64,000 bases of DNA, from NCBI GenBank assembly GCA_001414485.1, contig LLEY01000101.1, positions 166,097-230,096 of the forward strand, given 5' to 3'. This DNA comes from Calycina herbarum (lineage: Eukaryota; Ascomycota; Leotiomycetes; Helotiales; Pezizellaceae). The position numbers and the translations under genes are program-made. The notes under the pieces were generated by a model. The model did not search any database, was not told the origin of the DNA, and was given only the letters and a program-made list of their open reading frames with translations. Below are positions 13,027 to 24,566 of this stretch, one piece after another (within the stretch, counting starts at the first letter, position 1; every line of letters starts with the position of its first letter).

Positions 13027-13338
13027 AAATTCCTCTCCCTCACACCACCCACCACCGAAGAAAACACCCTCACCGCCACCTTCCGCCCATCCGACGAACA
13101 ATTGTTCAAAAACAACACCTCGGTCGCATTCTCCTTGCACTCCGGACTCGAGGAAATCTATCTAGACCATATCAACACGCGCGGGTTGGAGTTCCTCGAT
13201 GATGGAAGCGTCAAGGCAAAGATGAAGGGAATACCAAGAATCAAGGAGCATGCAGTTGGTGATAATGGTGTTGCTGTCAAGGTCCATCTTTGGAGAGGAG
13301 AGAGATTGCTCGGTGGCTGGGATGTTGACCGCTATTGA
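13027..13338 (+). pseudogene. 5'-truncated protein remnant, family unknown
   Basis: An open frame follows the stop at 13024-13026 and runs to the TGA at 13338, with no ATG near its start. The peptide looks like a real C-terminal domain: TFRPSDEQLF, SVAFSLHSGLEEIYLDHI, an acidic-basic strand pattern, then KVHLWRGERLLGGWDVDRY. The alternating strands suggest a beta-sandwich, but I do not recognise the family. No start or upstream exon can be found, so it is treated as a fragment. Confidence 0.4.
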
Positions 13339-13622
13339 GCGGTCGTTGAATTCCCCTGAATGGTCTTTTCGTGCTTCCTGCCATGGCAATTGAGCAGCGC
13401 AGGAGGGAAACAGCCATCGGGGTAATGCCACAATCTGACGGGAATAGGATTCGCACTCTCGGAACATGAAAATTTCTATTTGAGCCCTTTCTTGCAGTTT
13501 CAGTACTTTATTGCACCGAAGTTCGTTCTTGCAGCAGCTATTACGATCTAAAATAGAGACTATCCACCTTGAAACCGAAACTATATTTCAGTCCAAATCC
13601 ATCCCATCTGCTTGTCTTTAAG

Positions 13623-13649
13623 CTTGTGCTTGTGCTTGTGCTTGTGCTT
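13623..13649. repeat. Hexanucleotide microsatellite (cttgtg)n
   Basis: Four perfect cttgtg units and a partial fifth. No gene overlaps it. Confidence 0.9.
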
Positions 13650-15232
13650 ATTAAATTTTGAAGTGGCTTTTTTGTACAGTGGATTGTTTGAGTAGGAAGA
13701 TTGCTTGAAATCTGAATTCCGTGCCAAAAGCAAGTACTGGCGTAGCACACATCAACAATTGTACAAGCTAACAAATATGAATGATGGACATGGTTTGCTG
13801 GGAGTGATCACACGCGATCTTTAGTGCATCTTTTTTCAATTTATGATCTTTTTCTTAAATGATTTTAAACCCCCTATATGGGCTCCGTGTGGTTCTTGAT
13901 CACAACTCAGCAACCAAATAAATGGCAGTAACACATTATTATGCAAACTTGAAGTTTACCCCTTGTTAAGCAAGCTTGTTGCCCCCAGTTGACAAATGGG
14001 TGAAGTTTGTTTTTTGGGGTGACACCTGGTTGTTGTTTATGTGTTGAAAAGATCTGAAGGCTCTGGTGGGAAAAAACCATAAATTTAACATATTAGATTA
14101 CCTGAGGTCAAGTGCTAATAAGATGTGGTTCATGTAGTCTTTCAATTTCTGCTAAGAGCACATAGTAGTTTCTTACGTTATCTCTAGCGCATAATTCAAA
14201 GGCCGTATTTAGAAAGGAAGATGCTGTTAACTCTTTCTTGATTTAACAAAAAATCAGGTTTTCTTGAGAAACTGCTTTATTCTGTATAAGGGCTCATCAA
14301 TTACCAGAGGCACAGGCGCAATTTGGCACAGCAGCAGCATACTATGTCTAAGACTTCTATAATAATAATGAATTATTTTGATGCGTTCTTGATATTTATC
14401 GTCTGCATGCAAAGTTCAATGCTTTTGGGAGTATCTTGGAGCTTTATTTCCTCCTTGTATTTTCAATTATCATCGGTTCCTATGTGCAGAGTATAACAAC
14501 CATGTGTCTATTCCAATTGGTTTTGGGCACTAGTACTCCAGTGCCTAAAAGTCATAATTGCTACCTTGTTTACTCCTGCCAAGAGATTTTTTCGCTTCAC
14601 TTTTTGGGGTAAACAAACAATGACTATAGTCACGAGAGACTTAACTATAAGCCCACCCTCCTGTTTGACAAGCAAGTGATTTAGCATCTGATGGTCCTAT
14701 ACCTCCGGGAGGTAATCATTTGACAAACAATTTGGATCAATGTGTTTGTACAGGATAGAAAAGTCTATAAATAAGAGCCTGCCCCTCTCTCAATCCCACC
14801 ATCAGTCTCAAAATCTGATTTCATCTGCAGTGAGCTTTTTTTTCATGTCTTTCTCTTTTGTTCTATGTCTGTTTTAGAAGATAGCACTCTCAACCAAGAG
14901 AAGAGAGGTGCTTTCCCCCAATGTTCAACGTTGAAGGATTCACCAGAATTTGGGCAACCTACATACACACTTGGGAGTGTGTTGCTCTCGGATTTTCGGG
15001 TTAATGTTTATTTATTCTCAGCATAATGAAGCGACAATTAACTAATTAGGTTAGTCCCATGACTTCAAGCGAAGCTTTTCCGGCTTGTTTTTGTCTATAA
15101 ATATCGTGTCATGTTTACCTTTGAACCCACCACAAAAAACACGTCCACCACGACAAGAAAACCAAGAATAAACCCTGAACCCACCACAAAACTACAACAC
15201 TGGCTCATCTCACTTTCAACAACCACACAAGC
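13650..15232. other. AT-rich non-coding stretch with two TATA-type promoters
   Basis: No coding signal was found. Two core-promoter-like sites point right: tctataaataaga at about 14763, followed by a pyrimidine-rich start-site region, and tctataaatatcg at about 15095. The second lies 138 bp before the ATG of the oxygenase-like gene and is followed by a CA-rich leader, so it is the likelier promoter of that gene. The first may serve a longer leader or a lost element. Confidence 0.45.
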
Positions 15233-17736
15233 ATGGCAAACATGCAAGGTGACAGAGCAAAATACCCTGAGCCCATTAATCCAATGCCCGTTCTGGTGCA
15301 GAGGATGAGCGAGTGGGCCCGCTTACAGTCAAAGAAGTTCCGGCAACAGAAATTCAACTCAAACGGGTATCAAATTTACGACAAAGTCGAGAGACATGGC
15401 CTGGGTGCCGAAGGTCTTCGAATACGCGAAGACCTCTTCAGACAGGACTGCCGTGAGTTTTACTTAAGCGATTCAGAAACATTGCTGACCTTTCTTAGGA
15501 GAAACAAGGAGCGCAAGACCAAACTCTTCTGGCAACGAGCTGAAGATACTTCTTCTCCATATTCAACAATTGGAAAGCGAGGACAACCATCAATGGCGGG
15601 ATTTGGAACTAGTTACTGAGCGAGAGCGATTGAAGAACCTCGAGTCTCTCGAGAAGAGCCGAAAGCGTGAGGTTTTTTATTTATACAAGACCCCAAGTAG
15701 ATTGCTAACTCCTGCTAGGACGAGTGGAGGTGAAGAACCCAAGACAGGCATACGGTCTCATCAAGTACGGTAAGTTTTTCTCTTCTTCATTTTACGTCTC
15801 CGTAACCCACTAAACATCTGTAGCTTCCTCCGAAAAGCGGCAACCTCGTCAAAGCCAACATTTTAAGGCCATCTTCCGGAATCGACCAGGAATGCCACGA
15901 GACATCAGGGGCCCGTTTTTGTTTGACCTTAATCCCATGACAATGAGAAGACGCAAGGCGCGGGATGAGGGCACAAAAGTTGTCAGATGGAAGCTTCCAC
16001 AAAAGAGGGAAAAATTGCACCCCGATAACTTCCAAGGCTACATGAGCCCAGAGGAGGATAGAAAAGCAGTAGCAGAGGAAGTGAAGTACTTGGCATACAG
16101 AAACCGAGGGTTGGCAGTTGCTTATCAAGTTTGGTTCCAACTGTGGGCACGTGAGATGTGTGATGAAGGTATGTTCCTGACTTGTTTGTATTGCTTTTTG
16201 GATAGAAACCTAACTATGAGTACTAGGCTGCGAACATCTTCTTGAACCGGCACCACGAGACTCTGATCTTGTCCCATACATGATCAAAGGAGCGCCAGAA
16301 CTTTTTGCCCACTTCGTACATGGAATTGAAAAGGAAAAACACGTGGATTATCAACTCAACTCCCGAAAACCAGACCAAAATCCAATGATCCCGACCGGGG
16401 TTACCCACGAGGGTAATATTTACATCTTGGACAAGAATGGCAAGCCCGTTCACGTTTTAGCTCGGAATTGCGTAAGCTGGGTGGACTTTGGAATGATATT
16501 CCAAGAAGCTCGCAACAACGAAATCCTCGCACAGGATATACCCAGAGAGCACCGAGCCCTCAATAGCTTTTGGCCAATCCCAGAAAAAGAGAACACCCAA
16601 AATAAACAAGGGGACAAGCGATTTCCAAAGGGCAGTTTTCGGGACAAAGAAAAGGAACACTTCATGGACAGCAGTTTCGGCTATGGCACCATACACCATG
16701 GTCTATGGGCAGAGACTGGACACTCGCTGGATCAAAAGACCTTTGTTGGGGGGCCGTGGAATTTATCCCTTACCAAGACCACTGCGGGCAGAGGCAAAGG
16801 CAGCAAAGAGTTAATCGATAGGCCCAGAGTTCAAGCTGTTGGAAAATATCGAGAAACCACTGTCTTTCACAGAGCCATCTTTGGGTTACTGTATCTCGTT
16901 GTTGACCCAGAAGGTTTCCAAGCCGACCGAGCTTTTGTGGAAGATCTTGCTGCGAGAGGTCTCCTAGTTGATCACCATCCCTTGATTTGTCACCATTTAC
17001 AGGCTACACAAAGCAACCGGTCTTGCGGTTGCCACAAAGATAATGGAGACCATCCAAACACGATGGTTGGCACAACGCCGTATGGAGACTTTTTAGGGGC
17101 CCATACCGCCCTCCATGATGTTAATCTCGCTGTTCGGACTCCATTTTATACTGGCGACTATGCTATCACCAAAGCTACGCAGACTGGACATTGCGTCACT
17201 CCTGTTCTTGCTGGAGAGCGAGCATCTCTTGTGGACACATCAAAATCGGCGTTAGCAACGGCAAGACATAACTGGAGATACTTGCCGGAACCTGAGCAGC
17301 CGAGTTCTTGGAAAATTGGAAACGTGAAATCGCCGAATAGGACGCCAAATGGGCAGTCATCCATGACTAAGAAGTTCAGTTAGCAGCTTCTTTCCTCAGA
17401 CGACAGGGCAAGGACCTCCATACGCTAAAGCATGGAACCCCTAAAGAAAAGAGGGAGTTCTTCAAAATCAATATGATCGAATATCGGAAAGAGCGTGGCG
17501 TTGAAACCAAATATTCCAAAGCCCAAGTCAAAAAGAAGAATGATATCAAGGCAGCAAAGTCTAGGAACAACACCAGGGAAGTGGAGGCACTCGAGGCAAC
17601 ACCTACAGGGCTCTTCTATGAATATGACGACAGAGAAGAAAAGAAGTCGAAGAAGGGGGCAATCCCTTATAAGATAACAAAGGGAGAACGAAGGACATTT
17701 GAGGAACTCTCATGGCCAGCCTGTCCAGTCTGATCA
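15233..17736 (+). pseudogene. 2OG-Fe(II) oxygenase-like (possibly TET/JBP-type) gene, 3' part decayed
   Basis: Exons 15233-15452, 15499-15666, 15719-15769, 15824-16168 and 16227-17383 join in frame, all introns phase 1, giving 646 residues. The N-terminal 260 residues are charged and helical. The C-terminal domain shows SNRSCGCHKDNGDHPN (His531-x-Asp533), TPYGDF, GDYAITKATQTGHCVTP (His583) and LAGERASLV (Arg593). That order, HxD...H...R, is the metal and 2-oxoglutarate site of double-stranded beta-helix oxygenases; TET/JBP-like members occur in fungi, often beside transposons. After the stop at 17383 a second frame carries clear coding sequence (AAEFLENWKREIA, LRRQGKDLHTLKHG, then KKNDIKAAKSRNN to 17733), interrupted by TAG (17338) and TAA (17368), both explicable as C-to-T changes in CAG/CAA. 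I infer one frameshift near 17290-17315 plus RIP-like stops. The enzymatic assignment is inference. Confidence 0.55.
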
Positions 17737-18048
17737 TCTGGATGGAATTCGGAAATACCGCCAAAGTCAAAGATTTGTCAATTCTTTCTTCTCTTCTTTG
17801 CAGGTCTTTTCACCGATCGGGAATTCCAAGCACTTCCTCTTTTTTGTATTTAGTTGTAGTACCTAAATAATACTGTACTCTTTTTGCAACGTACTTTTAT
17901 AAATATGTCATATGAACTACCAAGAAACGAGATAATAAGTGAGCCCGTTGTCAAGGTCTGCTCATGAGAACACTGACAATACCCCACCAAATCTCATTCG
18001 ACAAAAACGAAAAAGAAAGAACACCTCCGGCAACGTGAGAAATGATTA

Positions 18049-19908
18049 ACGTGCATGTATAGCGAACCGGCCAAACAAGCGAACCGGCCAAAATTTTCCA
18101 CGCTCGCGATTAAAATTGTAGTAACTCTACTATAACGCCTCTAATTAATTAAAACTACTCGGAAATCTCTTCCTTAGATACTTCTTCTATAATATTATAG
18201 GTGCGCGTATTATAACCAGTCTCTCCGCAGTTGCTACAGCACCGTATACGTGATTCTTCCCTCGGCTTCCGACCACTACTTCTCTTTATTTCCTGTATTA
18301 CCTGCTCACCAACGTCTCTATTATCCTATAGGTCCTACGCTTCCTGTTAGCTAAGTGATCCTCCTTACTGTAGGCGTGTTTTTTTAGCTCTACAACGCTT
18401 ACTTAGTGCTTCATTTGCTTATCGAAGTCTCTAGTTCTTAGCTTTTAATAGTACTATCTAGTATCTTACTTTTAATACACCCTTTATAAACTGGTTAATA
18501 GCCTCGTAAATAGGGATTAGAGAGCTACTTTGGTAGCGGGAAATTCGATCTTTAATAAATATAGTCTGTGATAAGGCTTTAGTAGGGTTATTTAGTGTCT
18601 AAGAAACCTAAGGCTAAGCAGAATACGGGGGGGAGTTTGGAGGCGTTGGCGTCTTTAGCTTAAGATTAAGTATAGAAATCACACTTTCTAGGTCGAATAG
18701 AAGAAGCCTAGCCTCTTAGAACCCTCCTTAGATATTGCTTTCTATTATTATAATATTAAATATAGCGTAGAAGGCAGGAAAGAAATCATCCTTAGTAATA
18801 TAGATAATCTAAGCCTATATTATATCTTTAATTTGCTAACTATATACCTTTTTTAAAGGGCTAAAACAGCTAACGTCGAGTAGCTAGAGTATATAAGAAG
18901 AATAAGCAGGTATATAAAGAGTAATAATATTATTTTCCTTATAATATTCCTTAAACTCGTTAGAGTAGTAGCTTTCATAGCCGTCGAGGACTAATAGGCG
19001 ATAACTACTAATAGATCAGGACTTAGTATACTTCTTAAAATGTCGAATCCAATCCATACCATTCTTATTTATTATCTAACCATTTTCAGTAATAGCAATT
19101 ACCCAGTTAGGTAGAAATCCACTGTTTTAGTACTAAGAAGTAAGATGATTTTTCACAGTAATAATTATAAATAGTAGAATACTCTAGCCTTAAGCATTAA
19201 TACCCTAGATTACTATAACCCATTCCCGATTACTAGGCTATACTCTTTTTGCTCTTATACGTCCTTCTAAGCTTATAATAACCATCGCAGTTAAGATAAC
19301 GCCTATTATAAACCCAGTCTTATTAAAGTTATAGATATCTATATCGTAGATTCCATACTTCGCTACTATGCTTCGTATAAGCTTAAACCAGCCACGAATA
19401 ACTTCTAGGTCTTCGCAGTTAGCTCTCTAGTAGTTGTATTTTCGTTAGAAGCGTGTCTAGAGTTCTAGGCAGCGCTTGACAAAGTTAGAAGCCCAACGCG
19501 TCCCAACGCGTAGCACGTCACGTGCTTTAAGAAGTCGATTTGCTATATCCTCAACTATAGATATCCGCGGAGGAAATCCTTTTATAGCTAGGTCGAGGAT
19601 ATGTTAAACAAGCACTGATTCCTCTAGCTCAGTCATTTTCCGTAAATTAGCTAGAATATCGCGTCGTAAAGGTATACTAAGTAAACGTCGACCTAGCTTC
19701 CGGTGATCTACAGAATAGGTCCTCGCAGCAGCTCGAGCACGTAAATTTGGGTCTTTTTACATAGCCTAGATGGCTAAGACTAACCGGCTTTCGTCATTTT
19801 TCTAAGGCATCGTTCGTTATAGAGAAATTTAATATTTAGTAGAGGTGTGGTAGGGGCGCGGGGTTTTGGCCGGTTCGCTTGTTTGGCCGGTTCGCTATAC
19901 ATGCACGT
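18049..19908 (-). mobile_element. Complete Fot/pogo (Tc1-mariner) DNA transposon, RIP-mutated
   Basis: Perfect 45 bp terminal inverted repeats start ACGTGCATGTATAGCG at both ends and are flanked by a TA target duplication (18047-18048 and 19909-19910). Each repeat contains the 14 bp motif GCGAACCGGCCAAA twice. Length 1,860 bp matches the Fot family. The minus strand still reads as a DDE transposase through many stops: DLAIKGFPPRISIVEDIAN, WASNFVKRC, IYNFNKTGFI (from NFDETGF), NREWVIVI, KNHLTS, WVIAITENG, SYRLLVLDGYESY, IPAYSSY and LLDVSCFSPLKK. Stops fall where CAA, CAG, CGA or TGG are expected, as RIP produces. It cannot make active transposase, but its ends are intact. Confidence 0.92.
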
Positions 19909-19910
19909 TA

Positions 19911-20035
19911 GATTAGATTAATATCTAATCTAATCAATGATTTTTAGGTGTTAATCATTAATCAGATTAATGTAACCTTATTAATCAGATTAACAATTGA
20001 TTAACCGTTGATTAACTGATTAATTTGTGCTCACA
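19911..20035. repeat. AT-rich (ttaatcagattaa)-type repeat beside the Fot insertion
   Basis: Many overlapping copies of attaatc / gattaat in both orientations (for example ttaatcattaatcagatt and ttattaatcagattaacaat). Left of the Fot element the flank also ends in gattaa, so the transposon landed at the edge of, or inside, this repeat. Origin unknown. Confidence 0.6.
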
Positions 20036-20099
20036 CTGACACCTCGAGTGTTGCAAAGAAAGATACGTGCCGTGAGATTGCCCGAGCGCCTCGAACTTC

Positions 20100-20624
20100 A
20101 GATTCAACAAAAAAGAAAAAGATAAGCAATTCAAATCCGGAAGCTATCGGCAAATGTAAATGACGCATTTTATAAGCAGTTGGCGAAAAGGGTCTTATCG
20201 CAATTGATAGCGACTGGCAGAGCCATATTTTGAAAGCCCAGCAATCCAACCGAGCTTGTAATTTTCATTTAGATCATCTTGATCTTGCCACAATGGCTTG
20301 CACCCATATGGTTCCTTCAGTGGCGCAAATTTGACAGCTAAGAGCCACAGACTGGACTTTCGAATGGAGTACCTTAGAGGTGACCATGTTCTGATGAAAG
20401 CAAGCAAAGTTCGCCATGCCGTAACTCCCATCCTTGCGGGAGAGCGGGCGAGTTTGGTTTCCACATCAAAATATGGGATAGAAACCCAACGTCACAACAT
20501 TAAGTGTACGGAAGATAGAGAGGAGAAGGCCCGACTCTTTGAAGAACGCCTATTGAAGTTAGAAGAGGAAGCCAAGAAGACCGCCGAAGAAAACAGCAAA
20601 GAGAGAGAAGGGGTCGAAACCTGA
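20100..20624 (+). pseudogene. Second, 5'-truncated and frameshifted copy of the oxygenase-like gene
   Basis: The same C-terminal domain as in the gene at 15.2-17.4 kb is recognisable in order but split over three frames: KLSANVNDAFYKQLA, GLIAIDSDWQSHILKAQQ, SNRACNFHLDHLDLATM (His-x-Asp), HPYGSFSGANL, YLRGDHVLMKASKVRHAVTP (second His), ILAGERASLVSTSKYG (Arg), then a Lys/Glu-rich helix to the stop at 20624. Compared with the first copy, SNR-C, PYGDF/PYGSF, GDYAITKA/GDHVLMKA and PVLAGERASLVDTSK/PILAGERASLVSTSK align. The two copies are diverged paralogues, not a recent tandem duplication. At least two frameshifts (near 20185 and 20290) make it non-functional. Confidence 0.6.
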
Positions 20625-20639
20625 CTGGAGGGAGAAGGA

Positions 20640-21540
20640 AAAGCCCTCGAGATGTCGCAGCACGCAACCATGGGGAAAAAGAAGCCAATTCGGTCATTCT
20701 TTGCTATATGGAGAGGTCACTCGCGAAATTCAATCAAGGAAAAGTGGAAAAGAACCGGCAAAGAAAAGCGGCTTCTGCTTCCTGGAACAAGAGAGAGCAC
20801 CCATTAAAGGAGACATACGCAGTTTCCTTGATTTAATAGAAAATTTCGATAAAGGTAAGGACGAGAATGTTGTTGAGAATTGGATTATACGCTGTTCAGG
20901 TTCTGGTCAAGAATTTGTACCCTTTGCGAATCATCTGTTGGGTACCTTGTTTGGATATAGACGACATGGTAAATTAATGACATCTGGATAACCTGATTGC
21001 ATTGAATATCGTTGGTAAGCGATCAGGCGAAAGACAACCCTTCTTGTTCAAATATTGAGTGGACAACATGGTTTTGGAGTTGCGCAAGACAAAGCTATCC
21101 AGACACCCAAGAGGTTGAAGTTGCAATTAAGCAGCGCCTTACTTCCAGAGCAAGAAATGGAGGAATGCCTTGATTTGCCAGCAAGAGACAAGTTACAGAA
21201 AGATAAATCATTTCACGGGAGCCAACCAGCATCTACACCTGTTGGTAGTATGGCCCCAGCGGGTGAACAGATTTGTCAATATCATATTCCCGGGGGGGAC
21301 GTGGTACGAATTATCCCATTCCGCTGCTGGCTTTTCATATGTAACGTCAACTTGAATTTCTAGGCTAACCTGAGAATTTCAGACATACTATTTCCACCCA
21401 CAAGCAACCTCTGTCAGCCTCACAACAGCAGACCCAAGAGACATAATCAGTTTCTTGGACGCTGGTGAGAATGAGTACGATGGTAGACTCTCCTCTCTCT
21501 TCTGTACACTTTTCTCAGTCAATGCCGCCAGAGAGTAAAG
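20640..21540 (+). pseudogene. Coding remnants downstream of the second oxygenase-like copy
   Basis: Basic, Lys-rich open frames continue to about 21000 (KSGKEPAKKSGFCFLEQE, SFLDLIENFDKGKDENV). A separate patch at about 21275-21480 reads FPGGTWYELSHSAAGFSY and, after a possible 42 bp intron (GTAACG...TTTCAG), TYYFHPQATSV, ADPRDIISFLDAGENEY. The latter looks like a genuine folded domain, but I do not recognise it and can find no start. Confidence 0.3.
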
Positions 21541-22223
21541 TGGTTCAAGATTAACATTTATGTTTATCTCTACGCTTGCTATTTCTGCGCTGGTCAGGCC
21601 GAGGGTTCAGGATCTGTTATTGGAAATGAACAAAGAACGACATTCTCACTTTCGATAATCTGATAAGGATGAATTCATGAAGATCACCAGAGATAAGAGG
21701 TAAATCTCTGAATAGAGACAGGAAAAATACAGTCCCAAGCCCTAAGAAAGGAGAAGAAGAGTGCAACGATATTAGCGGAAAAGGAGTTTTTTTCCGAGAA
21801 AACCATGGGGAAAGGCAGCATTGTAATAACGGAGAAGCTGGCTGCAACACATTACCTCAAGAATCTAAACGACAAGGAGGTCGCATAGTATTTTGACATT
21901 ACCGAGAGACCCTATCTCGTTATCACAAATGTTCCCTATCCACGGTGACATCTTTCGAGATATCTCGGAGTTTGCTAGGCGGTTTGGTCGTGTAGTCGGC
22001 ATTCTCACCTTCTTCCATTCCTTGTTTTCTATTCGATAGTCATATCAGATCGATCTACTCAAAGTGTCTTCGGCTTTATTCACACAGAACGCGGTCCTCT
22101 GGTCACATTTGGCGCATGTAGGACCTCGTCAGTTTAACCCGTGAACTCTGACTAGACAACCTTTCAAGAGCATGTAAGTTTGTACCTCCTGTTAATTTCA
22201 CAGCTAATAAGAAACTAGTCATC

Positions 22224-22977
22224 ATGCCACCAAAGCGACCATGGAATGATGATGCATTCCAGTCAGACACCGATAGTGTTGCCCAGGTATTAGCACCCAA
22301 GCGACTTCACAGATCAGTTCGAGTTACACATGCCCACACATCGACGTACCAAGAGGAGTCTGACATTCTCGAGGTTCAGGATCAGTCCGAAGACTCTAAT
22401 GGCAATGATAGCTTGTAAGTGTAGTTCTACCATTCTTCAATCCTAACTGACAAGTCTAGTCAACCCTCCTCTAGATCGAAAAGGCCGAAAGCAACGTTAC
22501 CGCATGCCAAAACAAGAAAGTCGCGTTCCTGGTCAAAAATGTCCCAAAAAATCACATCTTCCAAGCCTTCCAAGTCTTCCAAGTTTCACTTTATCCAAGA
22601 CACCTGAACCGAGTACCTTACAAAATCCACAGGATGAGACGAGCGATGATAAGAAGCCCATTCTCAATACTCGAAGAGTCCCCGACCAAACGCAAAAGGC
22701 AGCTCAAAACCTCAAGCTAAGGAGGAGGCACAAAACGAAGCTCCAGCTGGAGCTATACCAAGACCTACGCATGGCCGCTGAGCAACCCAAAAGCCAAGAG
22801 AAAGATAATAAAACTTCCAAGCCGATGCATCGCAAGAACGAGGAGAATGATTCCGATTTCCAAGACAACGAGTCTGCGCCTTCTAAAAAGGAAGTTAAAG
22901 GTAGCCAGCAAATCCGGGGTCCGGGGAAGCTAAAGAAGAGACACGAAGATGCGGATGATGATGAATTAGGAGAATAA
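22224..22977 (+). pseudogene. Low-complexity nuclear-type protein, probably frameshifted
   Basis: The ATG at 22224 opens MPPKRPWNDDAFQSDTDS, a polar acidic start. Exon 1 (22224-22414) splices to exon 2 at 22460 and stops at 22607 after SSKPSKSSKFHFIQDT, giving only 127 residues. An overlapping frame (22504-22977) continues with similar composition (PSLPSLPSFTLSKTPEPS, KKRHEDADDDELGE). The repeated PSK/PSL unit in both frames suggests one protein split by a frameshift near 22600. Basic clusters such as RSKRPKA and LKLRRRHK could be nuclear localisation signals. It may be an N-terminal module of the neighbouring oxygenase-like family, but nothing proves this. Confidence 0.35.
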
Positions 22978-23800
22978 AGATAGATCTGATGGGAGATACG
23001 AGGATTAGTCTCAGCGGAGAATTCTGGGTCTTGGCCGACAGATTGTTTAATAACGAAGTAAATGTCCTAAGCTGGTGAAGGGTTTTGTCAAATGGGTCTA
23101 TTCTGGAAAGATCAATTTGGAGAGGAAGGAGAGCTTCCCCCCTAAATTTCGCGATGCTAGCAAGTTGGTGCGAGAGGATTGAACACCAACGGTGTGCGGA
23201 GCTAAGGACCAGGTAGAAGAATGTGCTCCTGACTGGTTTGGATGTTATTTTCGGGATTGGTGAAAGTCTTTATTGGGAAGAGACCGTTGGAACTAGATAC
23301 TTAGACAATAAATGTGGAAACTCGTTTATTCAGAGAGTTTACTTTCGCAAAACGCAAGTTGCGTCAAATTAAATCGCCATCTCGTCCGCAGCTCCTAGAA
23401 ACTTGAGTTCGATGAGGATTTTCTATGTTGACCTAGCCTCAAAAGTCAATGTTGAGACAAAGCACTCGAGTCAAATGGCAGTAACAGCCCCCTATACACA
23501 AAAGATCAGTAAATACATAATGTGATTACGAATTCCAAACGAATAGGAAGAGATTTTTCCAGAAAATTTAGCAGAGAGAAAGAGAGCGATTCGCAATGTA
23601 CAGGATTGAGGCATTGGATGCCACATAGGAATGAGATATACAAATCCCATAGAGCAATATGGCTGATATTGGATGAGATTCACTCTACACGTCTGACAGC
23701 GCCCTATGAAATGTGGTGAAAGCGAATATTCTGCCAGAAGGCGGTCTACCGAGAACCAATCCTAGTCCCGCCTTAAGTGGGCGACTTGTCGCAAATATAA
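22978..23800. other. Gene-free interval with a possible decayed fragment
   Basis: A short peptide patch FVKWVYSGKINLERKESF (about 23085-23140) and GEFWVLADRLFNNEVNV (about 23010-23060) look protein-like and faintly recall fungal BTB domains. They lie in different frames and in an unexpected order, so I make no call. The rest shows nothing. Confidence 0.3.
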
Positions 23801-23802
23801 AA

Positions 23803-24100
23803 CTCGCTTAGCTAAAAAAAAAAAAAAGCAAAAATAAATTCTGCGGTCAAGACCAGGCTGTGGGAATCAAACCCACTTCAATAGAAGATATTTTTAACCT
23901 AGAAATTAGCAACCAACACAGGGGACAACATACCTTAGAGAAACAGATGGTGAAGTGCCCTTTTAAAGTCAGGGGAGACTGGAAGTGGATTGACTCACAC
24001 GCAAGCGCGATCGTCGGTTTCAACGGACCAGGCAACAACAACCACTATGTTATTCCTGAGACCGCCTCCACATTGGCCGAAGCCGACGGTCAACTTTCTT
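23803..24100 (-). repeat. Dispersed repeat, copy 1 (second copy at 34462-34768 in opposite orientation)
   Basis: The reverse complement of this segment matches 34462-34768: cttcggccaatgtggaggcg, taacatagtggttgttgtt, the block gttgtcccct, gaagtgggtttgattccca, a ctggtctt...gcagaat block and an end tttttgctttttt...taagcgag. Copy 1 ends in a run of about 15 A/T. Both copies keep a translatable stretch on the other strand (NNHYVIPETASTLAEAD), so the repeat may have carried part of a gene. The sequence ggtttgattcc resembles a tRNA-type B box. Confidence 0.65.
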
Positions 24101-24110
24101 AATGTTGCAT

Positions 24111-24566
24111 ATCAAGATTCGTGATTTGTGGGTGGGAGGCCCCACTTTTACAGCCGAGAATCCCCCCCTTACTCTCCATGCGCTGGATTCACTGCTTCGC
24201 TACTTCGGGTCACTCATCTACCAATTGGAAAGACCAACAATGAGCCAGGCAGCAATTTGAAGCCATGCCCGTGCGCAGATGGACTGTGCGTATAGACATA
24301 TAACCTAGCCTTCTAAACTTCTTTTGTAAAATTCCTTTCTCTCCACTACAACTATTTCTCGTCCGCACCAAGCGGATATACATTCACCACTTCCACTCTC
24401 TTATTTCACTGGTCCACCCAATCGGACACATTCTCGATCAACCCGCCAGGATTCTGCTGCCTTGCAAATCCTCGGCCAAAGTCTTCTTCATCTATCACGA
24501 TCTTCCTCTCTTGAGACGACCAATTTTCCTATACCCCCCACGAATCAACACACCACGAAGCTCACC
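24111..24566. promoter_or_regulatory. Promoter and leader region of the acidic-protein gene
   Basis: No coding. The sequence changes to a pyrimidine-rich leader (ttcctttctctccact, then tcctctcttgagacg) before the ATG at 24567. A weak TATA-like tataacc lies near 24300. Confidence 0.35.

Noticed and set aside
23860..24102. Possible gene encoding NNHYVIPETASTLAEAD
   Set aside because: It lies wholly inside a dispersed repeat whose second copy is broken; treated as repeat content.
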